A program made the position numbers and the translations under genes. Positions 4,422 to 5,815 of a DNA stretch of 5,815 bases are shown piece after piece (position 1 is the stretch's first letter; the number at the start of each line of letters is the position of its first letter). Below the pieces are notes generated by a model. It was not told where the DNA came from. It saw only the letters and a program-made list of their open reading frames with translations, and did no database searches. Source of the stretch: Colimorpha_A sp045543555 (GTDB taxonomy: Bacteria > Bacillota > Clostridia > Oscillospirales > CAG-272); assembly GCA_045543555.1 (NCBI GenBank), contig JAZQMQ010000012.1, positions 1 to 5,815 on the forward strand, written 5' to 3'.

Positions 4422-5552
4422 CTAGTGAAGGATGCACTTCTCGGTGTCCTTATCAAAGATGTGAATTCTGGAAACGTCGATAGCAAGCTTGATATCGTCG
4501 CCGGTTCTTGCAACTGCGCGAGGAGATACGCGTGCAATGAGGTTCTGGGGAGTCTGAGGATCGAAACCGTCGGTGGAAACGTAGAGGTAGATCTCAGCAC
4601 CCATAAGCTCGGTAACGTCAACATGTGCGTTGATAACAGAATCAGCCATGGTGCTGATTGCAAGAGGCTCATCCTTGAGACACTCGGGACGAACACCTAC
4701 GATGATCTCCTTGCCAATGTAATCAGCGATAGCGGGATCCTGAGCCTTCTCAGCGGGAAGCTTGAGAGAGTTCTTGCCGAAGGTTACGAATACGTCGGTG
4801 CCCTTCTTCTCGAGGGTGGCGTCGATGAAGTTCATCTGAGGAGTTCCGATAAAGCCTGCAACGAATACGTTTGCGGGATAGTCGTAAAGGTTCTGAGGAG
4901 TATCAACCTGCTGGATGAGACCGTCCTTCATAACAACGATACGGGTAGCCATGGTCATAGCCTCTACCTGGTCGTGAGTAACGTATACGAAGGTGGTACC
5001 AAGCTTCTGGTGGATCTTGGTAAGCTCAGTTCTCATGGCTGCACGGAGCTTAGCGTCGAGGTTGGAAAGAGGCTCGTCGAGAAGGAATACCTTAGGCTCA
5101 CGAACGATTGCACGTCCGAGCGCAACTCTCTGCTTCTGACCTCCGGAAAGAGCCTTAGGACGACGGTCGAGAAGGTGTGCGATGTCGAGGATGCGAGCAG
5201 CTTCCTCAACCTTTCTCTTGATGGTCTCCTTGGGAACCTTGCGGAGCTTAAGACCAAATGCCATGTTGTCGAATACGGTCATGTGAGGATAAAGAGCGTA
5301 GTTCTGGAAAACCATCGCGATATCTCTGTCCTTAGGAGCGATATCGTTAACCAGACGGTCGCCGATGAACAGCTCACCCTCGGTGATCTCCTCAAGTCCT
5401 GCGATCATACGAAGGGTAGTAGACTTACCACAACCGGAAGGACCTACGAAGATGATAAACTCCTTGTCTTTAACCTCAAGGCAGAAATCCGATACAGCGG
5501 TAACTCCGCCGGGATACTTCTTATAAATGTGCTTGAATGATAAACTTGCCAT
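4422..5552 (-). CDS. ugpC: Carbohydrate ABC transporter ATP-binding protein, UgpC/MsmK/MalK type
   Basis: Cytoplasmic ATPase that powers CUT1-type sugar importers. The 376-aa length is normal. It has Walker A GPSGCGKST (37-45), Q-loop Q83, signature LSGGQ (135-139), Walker B VFLLDE (155-160), D-loop S-N-L-D (163-166) and switch H193, all intact. A C-terminal TOBE-type regulatory part follows, with GVRPE (286-290) and the family ending I-H-I-F-D-K-D-T-E-K. The start at 5552 is supported by A-A-G-G-A-G-G about 11 bases upstream and by the family-typical M-A-S-L-S-F-K-x-I. No permease or binding-protein gene adjoins, and promoter and terminator frame it alone. This fits a shared ATPase serving several sugar transporters, as known for MsmK-type proteins. 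The symbol is a family label; msmK or msmX would be equally defensible. Codon use is that of a well-expressed gene. Confidence 0.95.
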   Translation of the reverse strand: MASLSFKHIYKKYPGGVTAVSDFCLEVKDKEFIIFVGPSGCGKSTTLRMIAGLEEITEGELFIGDRLVNDIAPKDRDIAMVFQNYALYPHMTVFDNMAFGLKLRKVPKETIKRKVEEAARILDIAHLLDRRPKALSGGQKQRVALGRAIVREPKVFLLDEPLSNLDAKLRAAMRTELTKIHQKLGTTFVYVTHDQVEAMTMATRIVVMKDGLIQQVDTPQNLYDYPANVFVAGFIGTPQMNFIDATLEKKGTDVFVTFGKNSLKLPAEKAQDPAIADYIGKEIIVGVRPECLKDEPLAISTMADSVINAHVDVTELMGAEIYLYVSTDGFDPQTPQNLIARVSPRAVARTGDDIKLAIDVSRIHIFDKDTEKCILH

Positions 5553-5568
5553 TCCTATTTATTCCTCC

Positions 5569-5585
5569 TTGACACATTGTGCCAA
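5569..5585. promoter_or_regulatory. 17-bp imperfect palindrome, candidate operator for the ugpC-type gene
   Basis: TTGACACA-T-TGTGCCAA: the two 8-base arms are inverted repeats with one mismatch pair. It lies about +16 to +32 from the predicted start of the minus-strand transcript, and its end overlaps two bases of the AAGGAGG ribosome binding site (5564-5570). A sugar-responsive repressor, or an RNA hairpin (stem UUGGCA/UGUCAA) partly covering the binding site, are both possible. Confidence 0.5.
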
Positions 5586-5596
5586 ATTAATATTAT
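5569..5596 (+). promoter_or_regulatory. Possible divergent plus-strand promoter
   Basis: TTGACA (5569-5574), 16 bases, TATTAT (5591-5596): a perfect -35 and a five-of-six -10. It would start near 5603 and read toward the right edge. The -35 lies inside the 17-bp palindrome, so the match may be incidental, and no supported gene follows within the window. Confidence 0.35.
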
Positions 5597-5606
5597 CTTA
5601 TGCTAT

Positions 5607-5635
5607 ATTATAACAGACATTATGCAAAATTGGAA
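5607..5635 (-). promoter_or_regulatory. Promoter of the ugpC-type gene
   Basis: The minus strand has a perfect TATAAT (5607-5612) with an extended TGT before it. The -35 is poor, TTCCAA (5630-5635), at 17 bases. The predicted start near 5600 gives a leader of about 48 nt. The weak -35 and the palindrome downstream suggest a regulated promoter. Confidence 0.65.
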
Positions 5636-5686
5636 TAGTTTAATCCTCCAAAAATCGGCAACCAGTTTTGTGCACTTTGTATACTT

Positions 5687-5703
5687 TCGTGCGAAAAAAC
5701 GAG
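5687..5703 (+). repeat. 17-bp direct repeat, copy 1
   Basis: TCGTGCGAAAAAACGAG. It recurs at 5718-5734 with one change, start to start 31 bp. It lies about 80 bp upstream of the ugpC-type promoter -10. Confidence 0.6.
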
Positions 5704-5717
5704 CTTAGTCCCCGAAA

Positions 5718-5734
5718 TCGTGAGAAAAAACGAG
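5718..5734 (+). repeat. 17-bp direct repeat, copy 2
   Basis: TCGTGAGAAAAAACGAG, 16 of 17 bases identical to 5687-5703. The 31-bp offset is close to three helical turns, putting both copies on one DNA face. Confidence 0.6.
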
Positions 5735-5756
5735 ATAAATTAATCAAGATTTTCGC

Positions 5757-5772
5757 AAAAACCGTGGTTTTT
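5757..5772. repeat. 16-bp palindrome in the right-hand intergenic region
   Basis: AAAAACC and GGTTTTT flank two bases. As a minus-strand hairpin it is weak (mostly A-U) but ends in a T-run, so it could be a poor terminator for a gene lying right of the window, or a protein-binding site. The rest of 5640-5815 holds A-tracts but no gene I can support. Confidence 0.35.
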
Positions 5773-5815
5773 CACCATTTTTTACTCTCTGTTAACATCT
5801 TGATAACATTCATAG

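Noticed and set aside
4425..5540. A 371-codon open frame on the plus strand, antisense to almost the whole sugar ATPase gene
   Set aside because: The translation has no recognisable domain and lies fully opposite a textbook ATPase. Biased codon use in a highly expressed gene (few TTA, CTA or TCA codons) removes stops on the other strand, which explains its length.
5622..5708. 28-codon plus-strand ORF downstream of the divergent promoter
   Set aside because: No ribosome binding site before the ATG and no recognisable protein features; it crosses the twin-repeat region.
5739..5777. 12-codon minus-strand ORF (M-V-K-N-H-G) upstream of the ATPase gene, considered as a leader peptide
   Set aside because: The binding site is weak, there is no run of regulatory codons, and it lies upstream of the predicted transcription start of the ATPase gene.
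5772..5815. Minus-strand open frame entering from the right edge and ending in TGA at 5774..5772
   Set aside because: About 13 codons are visible, which cannot separate the end of a neighbouring gene from chance; the A-T-rich palindrome after it is only a weak terminator candidate.

Overview
The window looks like ordinary chromosome from a low-to-moderate GC Gram-positive anaerobe, probably a gut-type Clostridia/Oscillospirales member (inference). Supporting signs are strong AGGAGG-type ribosome binding sites, near-consensus TTGACA-17-TATAAT promoters, Firmicutes-type versions of S9, L13, ACP and UgpC/MsmK, and a TTTGTAGGGG-ended intergenic inverted repeat of a kind I recall from this group. 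Nothing here is a clear prophage, transposase, CRISPR array or RNA gene.

Layout, left to right. (1) 1-660, minus strand: a small AT-rich operon of unknown function. It encodes a 167-aa predicted lipoprotein and then the first codons of a second gene that runs off the left edge. Both genes start inside near-identical 31-nt initiation modules exactly 539 bp apart. (2) 661-803: a hairpin, a 77-bp imperfect inverted-repeat element and the terminator of the ribosomal operon. (3) 823-1746, minus strand: rplM-rpsI (L13, S9) behind a perfect consensus promoter. (4) 1868-3300, plus strand: a self-contained two-gene unit with promoter, DUF3343 small protein, class V aminotransferase/cysteine desulfurase (ATGA overlap) and hairpin terminator, suggesting a sulfur or selenium transfer pair. 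(5) 3307-4347, minus strand: a stand-alone acyl carrier protein gene with a consensus promoter and 92-nt leader. It is followed past a strong hairpin by a membrane-anchored NERD-like protein whose nuclease residues appear lost. (6) 4371-5635, minus strand: a monocistronic UgpC/MsmK-type sugar ABC transporter ATPase with its own promoter and terminator and a 17-bp palindrome touching its ribosome binding site. (7) 5636-5815: gene-poor AT-rich DNA with short repeats, palindromes and phased A-tracts.

The genes do not form one system; the window is a string of short independent transcription units. The least routine items are the DUF3343/cysteine desulfurase pair, the degenerate NERD protein behind acpP, and the duplicated initiation module in the lipoprotein operon. 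All family calls were made by eye from the translations, without database searches.
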